64,000 nt of DNA from Aliiglaciecola lipolytica (GTDB lineage Bacteria; Pseudomonadota; Gammaproteobacteria; Enterobacterales; Alteromonadaceae): contig NZ_JAHKPT010000021.1 in the NCBI RefSeq assembly GCF_018860635.1, positions 646,197 to 710,196 of the forward strand. Direction: 5' to 3'. The notes under the pieces are model-generated. The model did not search any database and was not told the DNA's origin. It worked only from the letters and a program-made list of their open reading frames with translations. Shown one piece after another: positions 28,380 to 40,642 of this stretch (position 1 is the first letter of the stretch; each line of letters begins with the position of its first letter). The translations under genes and the position numbers were made by a program.

Positions 28380-29768
28380 ATGGAAGAATTACGACTAGCA
28401 TTTTTAGTCATTGGTGCGGTAGCCATCATCGGTATCTTGATGCATGGTATGTGGAGTGTGCGTAAGAACTCACAAGACAAAGGGCACGCGAACCTAGAAA
28501 CCCAAGATTGGGATGACGATTATGATGATATTGAAGACGTTGATGTCGAGTCTGATTCAGACGTTATCGTGCTCGATCCCGCACTTAAATCAAATAATAA
28601 GGTTGAACCTAGTTTAGGTGGCGATAATTTCGACGAGCTCGGCATAGGCGCTGTTCGCGTTGTCAGCCAAGCCCCCAAAAAGCCCAATTCAGATGAAACT
28701 GATGAATCTAAGGATATCCCTGAAACTGACTTATCTGACGGTGCCAATGAAGTGGTTAAAGAACAGATAAAAGAATCAGAAGAAACCAAACCTAAGATTT
28801 ATTCTTCTGTTGTGACTCAGCCCAAGCCTGAATATGCTGCACAGCAAGTTCATGCCATGCGCAGTCGAATGAGTGCAATTGACAATACTGATCCGAGTGA
28901 TATTCCAGAACCTCCGCCGTTTTTGCTTAGAACGAGTGGCGAAGAATCTACAGACGAGGCGAACACAGCCGATTCAACAATCGATTTTTCGGCGATAGAA
29001 CAAACCGCCCCCAGAGCTGACGTAAAACAAAAGCCAGTTGTGAAAACGCCGCCTTCAGATAAACCAGTAGCGCCGTTGCTAACCGAACCTAAAATAGAAC
29101 CTGAAATTAAAGCTCAGACCGCTCCAGAAAGTAAGGTAAGCCTTGCTGACCAAGCCCGTAATTTTGTTAAGCGCAGTAAATCTGAGCCTAAATCACGAAA
29201 ACGTAAAGAGCCGCAAATTCGTGAAGACCAAATGAAGATCGATTTTGATGATCCTGAGCCTGAGATTGATGGCCACGGTGAACAAAATAAATCGCAAAAT
29301 GCCACAAACGCGCCAAGTAAAGAAAATAACCAACCACCAGAACAACAGGTGCTCGTGCTTAACGTGCGAGCGAGCGATGATAATCCCATTCAAGGAGCTG
29401 CATTGCTGCCTATGTTATTAACCCTTGGTTTTAAATTTGGTGACCAAGATATTTTCCATCGTCACGTGAATAGTAATGGTAAAGGTCCGGTATTATTTAG
29501 CTTGGCTAATATGTTCAAACCAGGCGTGTTTGATATTGATAATTTGGAAAACTTTAATACCTTAGGTGTGTCATTATTTATGATGTTGCCGATTGAAGGA
29601 GATCCCCATCAAGTCTTCAATATGATGCACAATGCCGCTCGAAAAATTGCCGATGAATTTTCTGCCCAAGTACTTGACGGAAGACGCAGTGCTTTGACGA
29701 AACAAAGTTTGCAGCAGTATGTTGAGAAAATCAGAGAGTTCGAAAGAAAGCGAATGATCGCGCGCTAA
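28380..29768 (+). CDS. zipA: Cell division protein ZipA
   Basis: An essential division protein that tethers FtsZ to the inner membrane. A single N-terminal membrane anchor (about residues 4-24) is followed by a long acidic, then Pro/Glu/Lys-rich linker (about 30-320). The globular FtsZ-binding domain (about 325-455) is recognised by VLVLNVRAS, HRHVNSNGKGPVLFSLANM and FKPGVFD. At 462 residues it is longer than the E. coli protein because of the linker. It starts 20 bases after smc, and ligA follows 77 bases downstream. Confidence 0.95.
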   Translation: MEELRLAFLVIGAVAIIGILMHGMWSVRKNSQDKGHANLETQDWDDDYDDIEDVDVESDSDVIVLDPALKSNNKVEPSLGGDNFDELGIGAVRVVSQAPKKPNSDETDESKDIPETDLSDGANEVVKEQIKESEETKPKIYSSVVTQPKPEYAAQQVHAMRSRMSAIDNTDPSDIPEPPPFLLRTSGEESTDEANTADSTIDFSAIEQTAPRADVKQKPVVKTPPSDKPVAPLLTEPKIEPEIKAQTAPESKVSLADQARNFVKRSKSEPKSRKRKEPQIREDQMKIDFDDPEPEIDGHGEQNKSQNATNAPSKENNQPPEQQVLVLNVRASDDNPIQGAALLPMLLTLGFKFGDQDIFHRHVNSNGKGPVLFSLANMFKPGVFDIDNLENFNTLGVSLFMMLPIEGDPHQVFNMMHNAARKIADEFSAQVLDGRRSALTKQSLQQYVEKIREFERKRMIAR

Positions 29769-29791
29769 ATTACAATTTATTGGGGCAGTAA

Positions 29792-31876
<2,085 letters not shown>

Positions 31877-31928
31877 ATTGTTACTAATATTTACTCAAAA
31901 GGTAACTTGTTTAGGTTATCCATTGTTT

Positions 31929-31950
31929 ACAGCCTATGTAGATAGGCTGT
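31929..31950. repeat. 9-bp hairpin after ligA
   Basis: ACAGCCTAT, loop GTAG, ATAGGCTGT is a perfect stem-loop about 50 bases after ligA. It is not followed by a T-run. Its 11-mer GCCTATGTAGA occurs again at 32421-32431, on the other side of the next gene. Confidence 0.5.
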
Positions 31951-31983
31951 AATGCTCTTATCAGTAAATAAGGAATAACTTGT

Positions 31984-32406
31984 ATGCCCACAAACATGAA
32001 AACCACAGAAAACGATTCAGAAGTCTTGAGTTTTATTAATAGTGTTGAGAATGCACAACGTCAGCAAGATGCTTTGGTTCTGTTACAAATATATACTGAG
32101 ATCACAGCTCAAAAAGCAAAAATGTGGGGAAGTTCAATTGTTGGTTTTGGTCGATACTCCTATACGTTGGCAAACGGTAAACAACAACAGTTTATGCGTA
32201 GTGGATTTTCCCCGCGAAAACAAAACTTAACGATTTATGTCGGCGCAATGTTGTCTGAAGATCAGAGCTTATTGGCAAATTTAGGTAAACATAAAACCAG
32301 TAAAGCATGCTTGTATATCAATAAGTTAGCGGATATTAACCTGGAGGTTTTAAAACAAATCATTACTCAAGACTTAACCATTATGGATATTCGTTATCCC
32401 CAATAA
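31984..32406 (+). CDS. DUF1801 domain protein
   Basis: A 140-residue protein of the DUF1801 (YdhG-like) family: DALVLLQIYTEITAQKAKMWGSSIVGFGRYSY is the recognisable core (read in pieces), with KTSKACLYINKLADINLEVLKQII near the C terminus. The function is not established. It starts with AGGA about 9 bases before the ATG. It is on the same strand as ligA but separated by a hairpin, so it may be transcribed separately. It is convergent with the DUF2062 gene. Confidence 0.85.
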   Translation: MPTNMKTTENDSEVLSFINSVENAQRQQDALVLLQIYTEITAQKAKMWGSSIVGFGRYSYTLANGKQQQFMRSGFSPRKQNLTIYVGAMLSEDQSLLANLGKHKTSKACLYINKLADINLEVLKQIITQDLTIMDIRYPQ

Positions 32407-32435
32407 GCATTAGCTTATAGGCCTATGTAGACACG

Positions 32436-32960
32436 CTAGGGGTTATTGTGTGGTCGCAATTTACGTTTATTCCAAGCTTTATTTACTGAATATCGCCAAA
32501 TGGCATCAAGGCTAAAGTAACCCACAATACCGCACACGATTGAGCAAATCCCACAGCCTACTAAAAACGCCGGACCTATGGTTTCCATACTTTGCACAAC
32601 CCAATCCCAACTGAGTTGAAATTTAAAATGGCGCTCTGGTGTGCCTAACACCTTGGTACCTAAAAGATATGCAAGATAAAACATTGGAGGCATGGTAAAT
32701 GGGTTAGTTACCCACACTGTTGCCATTGAAAGGGGAAGGTTAACCCGCAAAGGAATGGCAGAAGCAGCTGCTAACCACATTTGAAATGGCACCGGCCACC
32801 AGGCGAAAAATAACCCAATACCAAAAGCACCTGAAGCTGATTTTCTATTCAAATGCCACAAATTGGGGTCATGAAGTACAGTTCCGAACATTTTTAACGC
32901 TTTATGGTTCTTGATCGTTTGATGATCTGGTAAAAAGCGTTTAATAATCTTTTTAGGCAT
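32436..32960 (-). CDS. DUF2062 membrane protein
   Basis: A protein of about 174 residues with the DUF2062 signature: SASGAFGIGLFFAWWPVPFQM, ANLP-like VNLPLSMATVWVTNPFT, and PPMFYLAYLLGT, each in or next to a hydrophobic segment, plus a C-terminal membrane segment (GPAFLVGCGICSIVCGIVGY). The function is unknown. The start is taken as the ATG at 32960; a TTG 11 codons upstream is possible but overlaps the comEC leader. It is divergent from comEC with only about 38 bases between starts, an arrangement often seen in gammaproteobacteria. Confidence 0.87.
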   Translation of the reverse strand: MPKKIIKRFLPDHQTIKNHKALKMFGTVLHDPNLWHLNRKSASGAFGIGLFFAWWPVPFQMWLAAASAIPLRVNLPLSMATVWVTNPFTMPPMFYLAYLLGTKVLGTPERHFKFQLSWDWVVQSMETIGPAFLVGCGICSIVCGIVGYFSLDAIWRYSVNKAWNKRKLRPHNNP

Positions 32961-32998
32961 AGTTAACCGAATTTCATACCACTGTTGAGGCAAAGGAA

Positions 32999-35329
32999 TT
33001 GCTAAACACTATACAACGTAATAAACAACTTTGGCTTGTCAGTTTTGTGACAATTGCAGTGTCCAGTATTTTGTGGACGCATCTACCGAGTTCCTATTTG
33101 TTGCCAGTATTACTTCTAATTGCCTGGCTGTTCACACGAAATCCCCTAGTTATGCCCTTTTCAAGCGCACTATTTATCTCAGGGGCGCTATTTGCAATTG
33201 TGTGGATGGCGAGTGTAGGCCATTGGCGGGTTAATTGGCAACTACCAGAGCAAGATATTCGACAAATTAGACAAGTTACAGGTTCAATCGAAACAATCGT
33301 AAGTGCGAAACAAAGCGCAAGATTCAATTTAATAGTCGCAAGCATTAATGGCCAAACTCACTATCGAAAGTCGCGCATTAGACTAACTTGGAAATCACCT
33401 ACATGGCCTCTAAAGCAAGGACAAGTCGTTGCTTTAAAGATTAAACTAAAACCTATTCATGGACTGGCGAACGAGGGCAGTTTTGTCTATCAGAAATGGT
33501 TACTCTCGCAAAACATCGTTGCTACAGGCTATGTTCTTAACAAAGAAGCGCATTTAATCAATGATACTTCGACATTGCGGCAACAGTTAATTGATAAATT
33601 TGAGCGACTTAATTTGCAACACAGTGGCTGGATAGCGGCAATTACGTTTGGCGATCGTTCCGGTTTAGAAGCCGATGATTGGCAAATGATTCAAGCTACA
33701 GGAGTCGCCCATTTAGTGGCTATTTCTGGTCTACATTTAGGTGTTGTGGCGTGGTTATGTTACTTGCTATTTAATCTCGTTTTACGTTTGTTGTGTTTTT
33801 ATTCTTCGTTATCTCAACGGATTAATTATCACCACATTTCGCTTCTAACGACATTAATTTGCACGTTTTTTTATGCTTACTTGGCGGGGTTTTCGTTGCC
33901 AACGTTAAGAGCATGGATCATGTTATCGGTATGGGCAGTGCTGCTAATAACAGCGCGCTTTATCACATTTAAATGGTTTATCTTAGGCAATATTTTTATC
34001 TTTATACTCATTGCTCCTATGAGTTTGTTGAGTGCCAGTTTCTGGTTGAGTTTTGGTGCTATCGCTTTTATTGGTTTAGTCACCTGGCTATGGCCTGCGA
34101 TTCCACAAGATACGAGCGCTCAAACGTTATCTTCGAAGATTAAACAAAAGTGCAAAGTGGTTTTACGATTACAACTTATGCTGTGTTTTTTGATGATGCC
34201 CATTGTCGCTGTGTATTTTTCTATGATTTCAGTGAGCTCTCCTATTGTTAACCTACTTGCCGTTCCTTTGGTGACCTTATGCATAGTACCCATGTGTTTA
34301 ATTGGCTGTTTGCTGCTCTTGTGTTGTGAATATTTGGCCGCATTTGTATTTTCTTGGATTGACTGGATGTTAGATAATAGCCTTGACGGTTTAGCGTTCT
34401 TTGCTCAAATGAGTTGGTCTCGTATTGAACTTCCCGGTATTCCAATTTTGGTCTGGGCGTGCGTATTTTTGGTATTGCTGGCGGTATGTATGCCAATTAA
34501 AAGCAGGTTTAAAGTGCTGAGTTTTATTGGGATTATTCCGCTAATAAGTTACTTTTTACCAGCAAACACGGACACATGGAAGGTGCATATTCTGGATGTC
34601 GGGCAGGGGCTTTCAGTATTGATTGAGCAAGATCAAAAAGCACTGTTATATGACACTGGAGCTGCATATCCTAGTGGATTTAATATGGCACAGGCGGTAG
34701 TGCTACCTGTTTTGAAAAGTCAAAATATCACATCGCTTGATTGGGTGATTGTGAGTCATTTTGACAATGATCACGCTGGCAGTTTAGCGCAATTATTTGC
34801 GGGGGTTAAGGTCACAGGTTTCATTTCGAATCAAGATGTATGTGATAGTAACCTATTTGTTAAGTGGCATGACTTAACCATAACTGGGCTTTGGCCTTTA
34901 GCGGGAAGTAAGGGGATTGGCAATGATCACTCTTGTGTTGTTTTAGTGTCAGATGGTCATCAGAGTATCTTACTGCCTGGAGACATTAGTAAGCAGGTTG
35001 AACACAAATTAATGAATAAATACCAAAGTTTGTTAAATGTGGATATTTTAGTGGCGGCTCATCATGGCAGCGACACATCGTCAGTCATGCCTTTTATTAG
35101 GGCAACTGCGCCGCAATATGCTATTTTCAGTCAAGGTTATTTAAATCGTTGGGATTTTCCAAAACAGCAGGTGGTAAATCGTTATGTGGAGCAAGATATC
35201 CATCTAATTTCTACCGCGGAGTCTGGGCAAATTAGTTTTGAGTTATCTTTGCGCGGTGAACCAATTAAGGTCATTGGTTTTCGTGATAAAGGACTACAAA
35301 GCTGGTTTAATCGATATTTATGGCATTAA
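32999..35329 (+). CDS. comEC: DNA internalization protein ComEC/Rec2
   Basis: The inner-membrane channel for single-stranded DNA in natural transformation. The 776-residue protein has an N-terminal membrane hairpin and DUF4131-like soluble domain (about 1-190), the polytopic Competence domain (about 200-500, with GVAHLVAISGLHLGVV), and a C-terminal metallo-beta-lactamase-like domain (ILDVGQGLSVLIEQ, SHFDNDHAGS, LVAAHHGSDTSS). The start is TTG, chosen because GAGG lies exactly 8 bases before it and no other start codon fits between it and the upstream stop. Confidence 0.94.
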   Translation: MLNTIQRNKQLWLVSFVTIAVSSILWTHLPSSYLLPVLLLIAWLFTRNPLVMPFSSALFISGALFAIVWMASVGHWRVNWQLPEQDIRQIRQVTGSIETIVSAKQSARFNLIVASINGQTHYRKSRIRLTWKSPTWPLKQGQVVALKIKLKPIHGLANEGSFVYQKWLLSQNIVATGYVLNKEAHLINDTSTLRQQLIDKFERLNLQHSGWIAAITFGDRSGLEADDWQMIQATGVAHLVAISGLHLGVVAWLCYLLFNLVLRLLCFYSSLSQRINYHHISLLTTLICTFFYAYLAGFSLPTLRAWIMLSVWAVLLITARFITFKWFILGNIFIFILIAPMSLLSASFWLSFGAIAFIGLVTWLWPAIPQDTSAQTLSSKIKQKCKVVLRLQLMLCFLMMPIVAVYFSMISVSSPIVNLLAVPLVTLCIVPMCLIGCLLLLCCEYLAAFVFSWIDWMLDNSLDGLAFFAQMSWSRIELPGIPILVWACVFLVLLAVCMPIKSRFKVLSFIGIIPLISYFLPANTDTWKVHILDVGQGLSVLIEQDQKALLYDTGAAYPSGFNMAQAVVLPVLKSQNITSLDWVIVSHFDNDHAGSLAQLFAGVKVTGFISNQDVCDSNLFVKWHDLTITGLWPLAGSKGIGNDHSCVVLVSDGHQSILLPGDISKQVEHKLMNKYQSLLNVDILVAAHHGSDTSSVMPFIRATAPQYAIFSQGYLNRWDFPKQQVVNRYVEQDIHLISTAESGQISFELSLRGEPIKVIGFRDKGLQSWFNRYLWH

Positions 35330-35436
35330 TAGAGTCCATTTGTATCAAAAATAAACAATTAGAGTTGGCATAAATAAATTTTATGCAATCATCATTTTAA
35401 TCGTAATATCAATTTTTAATAGATTGGAATTACAGC

Positions 35437-35442
35437 TATAAT
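35437..35442 (+). promoter_or_regulatory. Candidate -10 element (TATAAT) for msbA
   Basis: A perfect TATAAT lies 33 bases before the msbA ATG, in the AT-rich gap after comEC. The -35 region is poor (TTTTAA-like), so confidence is limited. Confidence 0.35.
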
Positions 35443-35475
35443 CAACAAGTTATCTAACGTATAAGTTGCACATAA

Positions 35476-37227
35476 ATGAATTCAACGCTTCCCACACAAT
35501 CTCTGTTTAAACGTTTTATGGTTTATTTGAAGGAATTCAAATTAGCGTTTTTAATGGCGATTATTGGCATGATCGGATATGCCGCTATTGATTCTTGGAT
35601 ATTTTCTCAATTACAGCCGATTATTGATAATAGTTTGGGCAATCAAAACTTTGAAACATTGCGTATTGCCGCCTATTTCGTGGTACCAATATTTATCGCT
35701 CGTGGCTTATTTAATTTCATGGGAACTTACATATTGTCATGGATTGGCAGCCATATTGTCATGAAAATGCGCCAGCAATTATTCGAAAAATACATGTATC
35801 TTCCAGTTTCATATCATGATGATAATGCGTCTGGCGGACTGATTTCGAAAGTCATTTATGATACTGAACAAGTTTCAGGTGCAGGCAGTAAAGCGTTATT
35901 AACCTTGATTCGCGAGGGCGCATTTGTCATCGGTTTATTAGCGGTTATGTTTTATTATTCATGGCAACTTTCATTGGTCTTTATCTTAATCGGCCCCGTG
36001 GTTGCGGTCATAGTGTCAATCGTCAGCAAACGATTCCGTCAGGTCAGTAAAACGATTCAGCAAACGATGGGCAACTTAACCTCGTCAGTTGAGCAAGTTA
36101 TCAAAGGTCATAAAGTTGTATTGATGTTTGGTGGCCAAAAACAAGAAAAATTAAAATTTACCGAACGTAATAACCACAATCGCCAGCAAAATATGAAATT
36201 AGTTGTGGCCCGTGTGTTGAGCGTTTCATCCATCCAGATTTTAGCTTCCATTGCATTGGCAGTGGTTTTGTATATTTCTAGCTTACCTAGCATGGTAGAA
36301 GATCTTACTCCTGGAATTTTTACAACCGTTGTGGTTTGTATGACAATGTTGCTCAAACCCCTCAAGCAACTTACCACGGTGAACAGTGAGTTTCAAAAGG
36401 GCATGGCTGCCTGTGCCAGTGTGTTTGACGTGCTCGATCAAGAAATTGAATTGGATACTGGCAGCAGACAAATTAGTCGCCTGAAGGGTAAAATTGAATT
36501 CGACAATGTCACCTTCACTTATCCTGATACACCCACGCCAGCGTTAAATAACATATCTTTTAAAGTTGAAGTGGGCCAAACCTTTGCTTTAGTCGGTCGT
36601 TCTGGCAGTGGCAAATCAACCATCTCTAGTTTATTGACGCGTTTTTATAATATTCAACAGGGGCAAATTCGTTTAGACGATATACCCATTGAAGAAATAA
36701 AGCTAACTGATTTACGTAAACAATTTGCATTGGTTTCTCAACACGTTACGCTTTTTAATGACACCATTTTTAACAATATCGCCTATGCGTCTGAGGACAT
36801 TGACAGCTCCCGCGTGTACGAAGCGGCTAAAATTGCCCATGTGCAGGAATTTGTTGATCAATTGCCTGAAGGTTACAACACTATGGTAGGCGAGAACGGT
36901 TTGAAGTTATCTGGTGGTCAACGCCAACGAATAGCCATTGCTCGCGCAATTTTGCTTGATGCTCCCATATTAATTTTGGATGAGGCGACCTCGGCACTAG
37001 ACACTGAATCGGAACGTTTAATTCAAGATGCATTAGATAAATTACAACAAGATAGAACCAGTATTGTTGTTGCTCATCGTTTGTCTACGATTGAGAATGC
37101 TGACCAAATAATGGTGATAGAGCAAGGCAAAATAATTGAGCAAGGAGATCACCAAACATTATTGCAACAACAAGGTGCTTATTCTCAGTTACATAGTTTG
37201 CAATTTAGTGAAGGGAATAAACAATAA
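35476..37227 (+). CDS. msbA: Lipid A export ABC transporter MsbA
   Basis: A 583-residue half-transporter that flips lipid A-core across the inner membrane. Six membrane helices lie in residues about 15-320. The nucleotide-binding domain follows, with Walker A GRSGSGKST (about 375), the Q-loop in FALVSQHVTLFNDT, signature LSGGQRQR, Walker B ILILDEATSALD and the H-loop in VVAHRLST. It heads the msbA-lpxK-Trm112-kdsB operon; lpxK begins at the very next base after the stop. Confidence 0.97.
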   Translation: MNSTLPTQSLFKRFMVYLKEFKLAFLMAIIGMIGYAAIDSWIFSQLQPIIDNSLGNQNFETLRIAAYFVVPIFIARGLFNFMGTYILSWIGSHIVMKMRQQLFEKYMYLPVSYHDDNASGGLISKVIYDTEQVSGAGSKALLTLIREGAFVIGLLAVMFYYSWQLSLVFILIGPVVAVIVSIVSKRFRQVSKTIQQTMGNLTSSVEQVIKGHKVVLMFGGQKQEKLKFTERNNHNRQQNMKLVVARVLSVSSIQILASIALAVVLYISSLPSMVEDLTPGIFTTVVVCMTMLLKPLKQLTTVNSEFQKGMAACASVFDVLDQEIELDTGSRQISRLKGKIEFDNVTFTYPDTPTPALNNISFKVEVGQTFALVGRSGSGKSTISSLLTRFYNIQQGQIRLDDIPIEEIKLTDLRKQFALVSQHVTLFNDTIFNNIAYASEDIDSSRVYEAAKIAHVQEFVDQLPEGYNTMVGENGLKLSGGQRQRIAIARAILLDAPILILDEATSALDTESERLIQDALDKLQQDRTSIVVAHRLSTIENADQIMVIEQGKIIEQGDHQTLLQQQGAYSQLHSLQFSEGNKQ

Positions 37228-38220
37228 GTGACTTTTATTGAAAAAGTTTGGTTTGATAATTTACCCCAATATCAATTAGTCAAATGGGTGTTATTGCCAC
37301 TTACCTGCCTGTTTTGGTTGTTGTCGGGTTTACGGCGAGCTGGATATAAGTTGGGGTGGCTGAAAAGCCATAAAATACCGGTTCCGGTTATTGTGGTGGG
37401 AAATATCTCGGTGGGCGGAAACGGTAAAACCCCGTTAGTGGTTTATTTAGCAAAGTGGTTAACTGAACAAGGTTATAAACCCGGTATTTTGAGCCGAGGT
37501 TATGGTGGTAACGCATCTTTATTTCCATCCAGTGTCGACTTTGAAAGCGATGTTAATCGCGTTGGCGATGAACCTTTGCTAATCAAACGGCGCGCCAATT
37601 GCCCAGTCGTTATTGATCCTAAACGTCCACGTGGCGCCAAATACTTGGTCGATAAACACCAGTGTAATGTAGTGATTTGTGATGATGGGTTGCAGCACTA
37701 TGCATTGCAGCGTGATATTGAAATTGTGGTTATTGACGGGGCAAGAAAACACGGTAATGGTTGGTTATTACCAATGGGGCCGTTGAGGGAAAAGCAAAGT
37801 AGATTGAAAACCGTCGATTTTGTTATTAATAACAGCGGTATACCAATACCACCTGAGATACCCATGGAAATTAAATCTGGGGACTTTATTAATGTAAAGG
37901 ATGGCAATCAGCACAAAGCGGTTGCAGATTTTAACGAGCCCGTTACGGCTATTGCAGCAATTGGCAATCCTCAGCGCTTTTATAATTTGTTAGCGCATTT
38001 ACAAGTACCGGTAAAACAACATATTTCATTTCTTGATCACTACCAATTTAAACAACTAGACTTTCCTAATGGTACTATCGTCATGACTGAAAAAGATGCG
38101 GTAAAATGTCGTGACATAGCCAAAGATAGTTGGTGGTTTTTGCCAATTTATGCAAAATTACCGGAAAGTTTTACGCAACAACTAAAACAAAAACTAGACT
38201 CTATTGATAAGGATACATAA
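37228..38220 (+). CDS. lpxK: Tetraacyldisaccharide 4'-kinase LpxK
   Basis: Phosphorylates the 4' position of the lipid A disaccharide precursor at the inner membrane. The 330-residue sequence has an N-terminal hydrophobic segment (about 18-36), the P-loop in [12 protein letters not shown] (about 58-69), [13 protein letters not shown] and [13 protein letters not shown], all family signatures. The start is GTG, abutting the msbA stop with no gap, which implies translational coupling. Confidence 0.97.
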   Translation: MTFIEKVWFDNLPQYQLVKWVLLPLTCLFWLLSGLRRAGYKLGWLKSHKIPVPVIVVGNISVGGNGKTPLVVYLAKWLTEQGYKPGILSRGYGGNASLFPSSVDFESDVNRVGDEPLLIKRRANCPVVIDPKRPRGAKYLVDKHQCNVVICDDGLQHYALQRDIEIVVIDGARKHGNGWLLPMGPLREKQSRLKTVDFVINNSGIPIPPEIPMEIKSGDFINVKDGNQHKAVADFNEPVTAIAAIGNPQRFYNLLAHLQVPVKQHISFLDHYQFKQLDFPNGTIVMTEKDAVKCRDIAKDSWWFLPIYAKLPESFTQQLKQKLDSIDKDT

Positions 38221-38225
38221 AGCGA

Positions 38226-38432
38226 ATGGCATTTGATAAAAAACTACTGGAAATACTGGCGTGTCCAGTATGTAAAGGTAAGCTGCAATATCAGGCTAAA
38301 GACTCTGAGTTGATTTGTCGGTTTGACCGGTTAGCATATTCAATTAAAGATAATATTCCGGTTATGCTTGAAAATGAAGCACGGGAGTTAACATCCACTG
38401 ATATAGAAAATTTGGATAAAGCGAAACAATGA
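38226..38432 (+). CDS. ycaR: Trm112 family protein (YcaR)
   Basis: A 68-residue protein of the Trm112/UPF0434 family: [16 protein letters not shown] near the N terminus, then [20 protein letters not shown]. One CxxC pair plus a third Cys is present; a full four-Cys zinc site is not. Yeast Trm112 activates methyltransferases; the bacterial role is not settled. It lies between lpxK (5-base gap) and kdsB (4-base overlap), the conserved order in gammaproteobacteria. Confidence 0.93.
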   Translation: MAFDKKLLEILACPVCKGKLQYQAKDSELICRFDRLAYSIKDNIPVMLENEARELTSTDIENLDKAKQ

Positions 38433-39193
38433 AATTTACCGTGATTATTCCTGCTCGCTATGCATCTACGCGGTTTCCTGGAAAACCACTAGTTGAAATT
38501 GGCGGTAAACCAATGGTTCAACACGTTTATGAGAGAGCGCTGGAAGCAGGGGCTACCCGAGTGATAGTGGCTACCGATGATGCGCGTATAGCAAAAACCG
38601 TCACCGATTTTGGTGGTAATTACTGTATGACAGCTGCACATCACGAATCAGGCACGGAAAGGCTGGCAGAAGTGGTGGATGTCGAAGGTTTGTTAGCACA
38701 CGAATTAGTTGTCAATGTGCAGGGGGACGAACCTTTTATCCCCGCCGAGAATATACGCCAAGTAGCAGAGAATTTATTTCAATATAAAGACGCTGAAATG
38801 GCGACCTTGGGAGTCAAGATTACCGATGTTGAAGACGCCTTCAATCCAAACGTGGTAAAAGTCGTAACCGATAAGATGGGCTATGCGTTGTATTTTTCTC
38901 GCTCAGCAATACCCTATGACAGATCACGCTTTATGGACGCCGACAGTATTGATGAAATTGGTGATTTTTACCTAAGACATATTGGCATTTATGCCTATCG
39001 AGCTGGCTTTATTAAGCAATATGTCAATATGGCGCCATCAGGGCTTGAACAGATAGAATCATTAGAACAATTGCGTGTTTTATGGCATGGAGAACGCATC
39101 CATGTTGATGAAGCGCAAAAAGCGCCACCAACAGGAATTGATACTCCTGAAGATTTAGAAAAGCTGATTCAAACCTTACAAAATGGAGAGTGA
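38429..39193 (+). CDS. kdsB: CMP-Kdo synthetase (3-deoxy-manno-octulosonate cytidylyltransferase)
   Basis: Activates Kdo with CTP for lipopolysaccharide inner core assembly. The 254-residue protein has the N-terminal nucleotide-binding [16 protein letters not shown], then [14 protein letters not shown] and the C-terminal [15 protein letters not shown] and [12 protein letters not shown]. It overlaps ycaR by 4 bases. Confidence 0.97.
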   Translation: MKFTVIIPARYASTRFPGKPLVEIGGKPMVQHVYERALEAGATRVIVATDDARIAKTVTDFGGNYCMTAAHHESGTERLAEVVDVEGLLAHELVVNVQGDEPFIPAENIRQVAENLFQYKDAEMATLGVKITDVEDAFNPNVVKVVTDKMGYALYFSRSAIPYDRSRFMDADSIDEIGDFYLRHIGIYAYRAGFIKQYVNMAPSGLEQIESLEQLRVLWHGERIHVDEAQKAPPTGIDTPEDLEKLIQTLQNGE

Positions 39194-39195
39194 TA

Positions 39196-39858
39196 ATGCC
39201 AAATGCAGTTATAACCGGTGCAAATCGCGGTATTGGGTTGGAATTAACCAAGCAGCTTTTAGCCCAAGGTTGGGACGTGTATGCGTTATGTCGTAACAGT
39301 TCGGACGAGTTAGATAAAAGTGGAGCTAAGGTCGTTACAAAAGTCGATGTAGGCAATCCCGACTCACTACCGAGTGCATTAGCCAAAATAAAAGATGTGA
39401 AAATTGATTTATTAATCAATAACGCTGGCGTGTTAGGTAGAGATTCAATAAAAGAGTGGGACCCTCATACGATTGAACATCAATTTAGAGTCAATGCCCT
39501 AGGCCCGTTACTCGTTACCCAAACCTTGCTAGAGCAGTTTAAAAAAGGCGCTAAAGTAGCTCATATCACCAGTCGAATGGGATCGTTGACCGACAATAGC
39601 TCTGGTGGTTATTACGGCTATCGAATGTCTAAAGCTGCCCTTAATGCCGTCGGTGTTTCTATGGCAAACGATCTTAAGGAACGTGGCATAGCTGTTGCGT
39701 TATTGCATCCTGGCTATGTTCAAACTGAAATGGTCAGTTATGGTGGAGATATCTCAGCACAAGATGCAGCATCGCGTCTATTGACTCGCATTGAAGAGTT
39801 AAATTTAGATAATACTGGTAGCTTTTGGCATTCCAATGGTGAGATTTTACCTTGGTAA
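39196..39858 (+). CDS. Short-chain dehydrogenase/reductase
   Basis: A 220-residue classical SDR with a Rossmann fold: TGANRGIG near residue 7 for the cofactor, NNAGVLG near 76, and the catalytic pair in YGYRMSKAALN (Y and K). Catalytic Ser is probably in HITSRMGS. The substrate is unknown. ATG at 39196 is preferred because GGAG lies 7 bases before it; an alternative GTG at 39190 overlaps the kdsB stop. It is probably the last gene of the msbA-kdsB operon. modA starts 20 bases after its stop. Confidence 0.88.
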   Translation: MPNAVITGANRGIGLELTKQLLAQGWDVYALCRNSSDELDKSGAKVVTKVDVGNPDSLPSALAKIKDVKIDLLINNAGVLGRDSIKEWDPHTIEHQFRVNALGPLLVTQTLLEQFKKGAKVAHITSRMGSLTDNSSGGYYGYRMSKAALNAVGVSMANDLKERGIAVALLHPGYVQTEMVSYGGDISAQDAASRLLTRIEELNLDNTGSFWHSNGEILPW

Positions 39859-39877
39859 AGTATTTCTGTTAAACCCC

Positions 39878-40642
39878 ATGCAAAAACTTAAACAACGCTA
39901 TACCGGAAAATTAGTTCGAGTGCTGTGTGGGGTACTCTTTCTTTTTTATCTGCACAGTGCAGCGGCGAATCAAGTGATTCATGTGGCGGTTGCAAGTAAC
40001 TTTTTATCTACGTTAAAACAATTAAAGTCTGAGTTTGAACGCACCCACAATAGCAAAATTTTAATTAGCGCAGCCTCTACCGGAAAATTGTATGCGCAAA
40101 TTTCCCACGGCGCGCCATTCGATATATTTTTTTCCGCCGACGATGTACGCCCTCAACAGTTGGAAGCGCTAGGTTTTTCCAAACAACACAAGGCATTTAC
40201 CTATGCCTATGGGAAGCTAGTAGTGTTTCATCCGAGTATTGAATCAACGCAGTTTTCGTTAAGCCAGTTAGCCAACAATCGTGTTGAACATATTGCGATT
40301 GCCAATCCAAAACTGGCACCTTATGGGGTAGCGGCTAAAAATTGGCTACTGAGTAAAGGCATTTGGCAAGCAGTAAGTGATAAAATTGTAATGGGAGAAA
40401 ATATTAATCAAGCCATGCAATTTGTGAAATCAGGCAATGCGCAAGTTGCCATAGTTGCGTTGAGTATGATGAAGGAAGAGCCTATCAGTGCGTTTACTGA
40501 GTTGCTGACGACAGATTATCAACCCATAAGACAACAAGGAATTTTACTGTCCAATAATAAAAATACTGCCCAATTCGCAGCCTTTTTATTTACTGAACCT
40601 GCTCAAACCATCATTCAGCAAAATGGTTACATCTTGCCATGA
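39878..40642 (+). CDS. modA: Molybdate ABC transporter substrate-binding protein
   Basis: Periplasmic protein that captures molybdate or tungstate. A basic start and hydrophobic core (residues about 12-27), followed by HSAAA, form a signal peptide. The mature part begins VIHVAVASNFLSTLKQLKSEFE (in pieces), with SAASTGKLYAQISHGAPFDIFFSADD, the ModA hallmark with two oxyanion-binding Ser residues. The ATG at 39878 is chosen because the signal peptide begins there; the frame is open 14 codons further into the SDR gene. No clear Shine-Dalgarno is seen. The stop overlaps modB. Confidence 0.93.
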   Translation: MQKLKQRYTGKLVRVLCGVLFLFYLHSAAANQVIHVAVASNFLSTLKQLKSEFERTHNSKILISAASTGKLYAQISHGAPFDIFFSADDVRPQQLEALGFSKQHKAFTYAYGKLVVFHPSIESTQFSLSQLANNRVEHIAIANPKLAPYGVAAKNWLLSKGIWQAVSDKIVMGENINQAMQFVKSGNAQVAIVALSMMKEEPISAFTELLTTDYQPIRQQGILLSNNKNTAQFAAFLFTEPAQTIIQQNGYILP

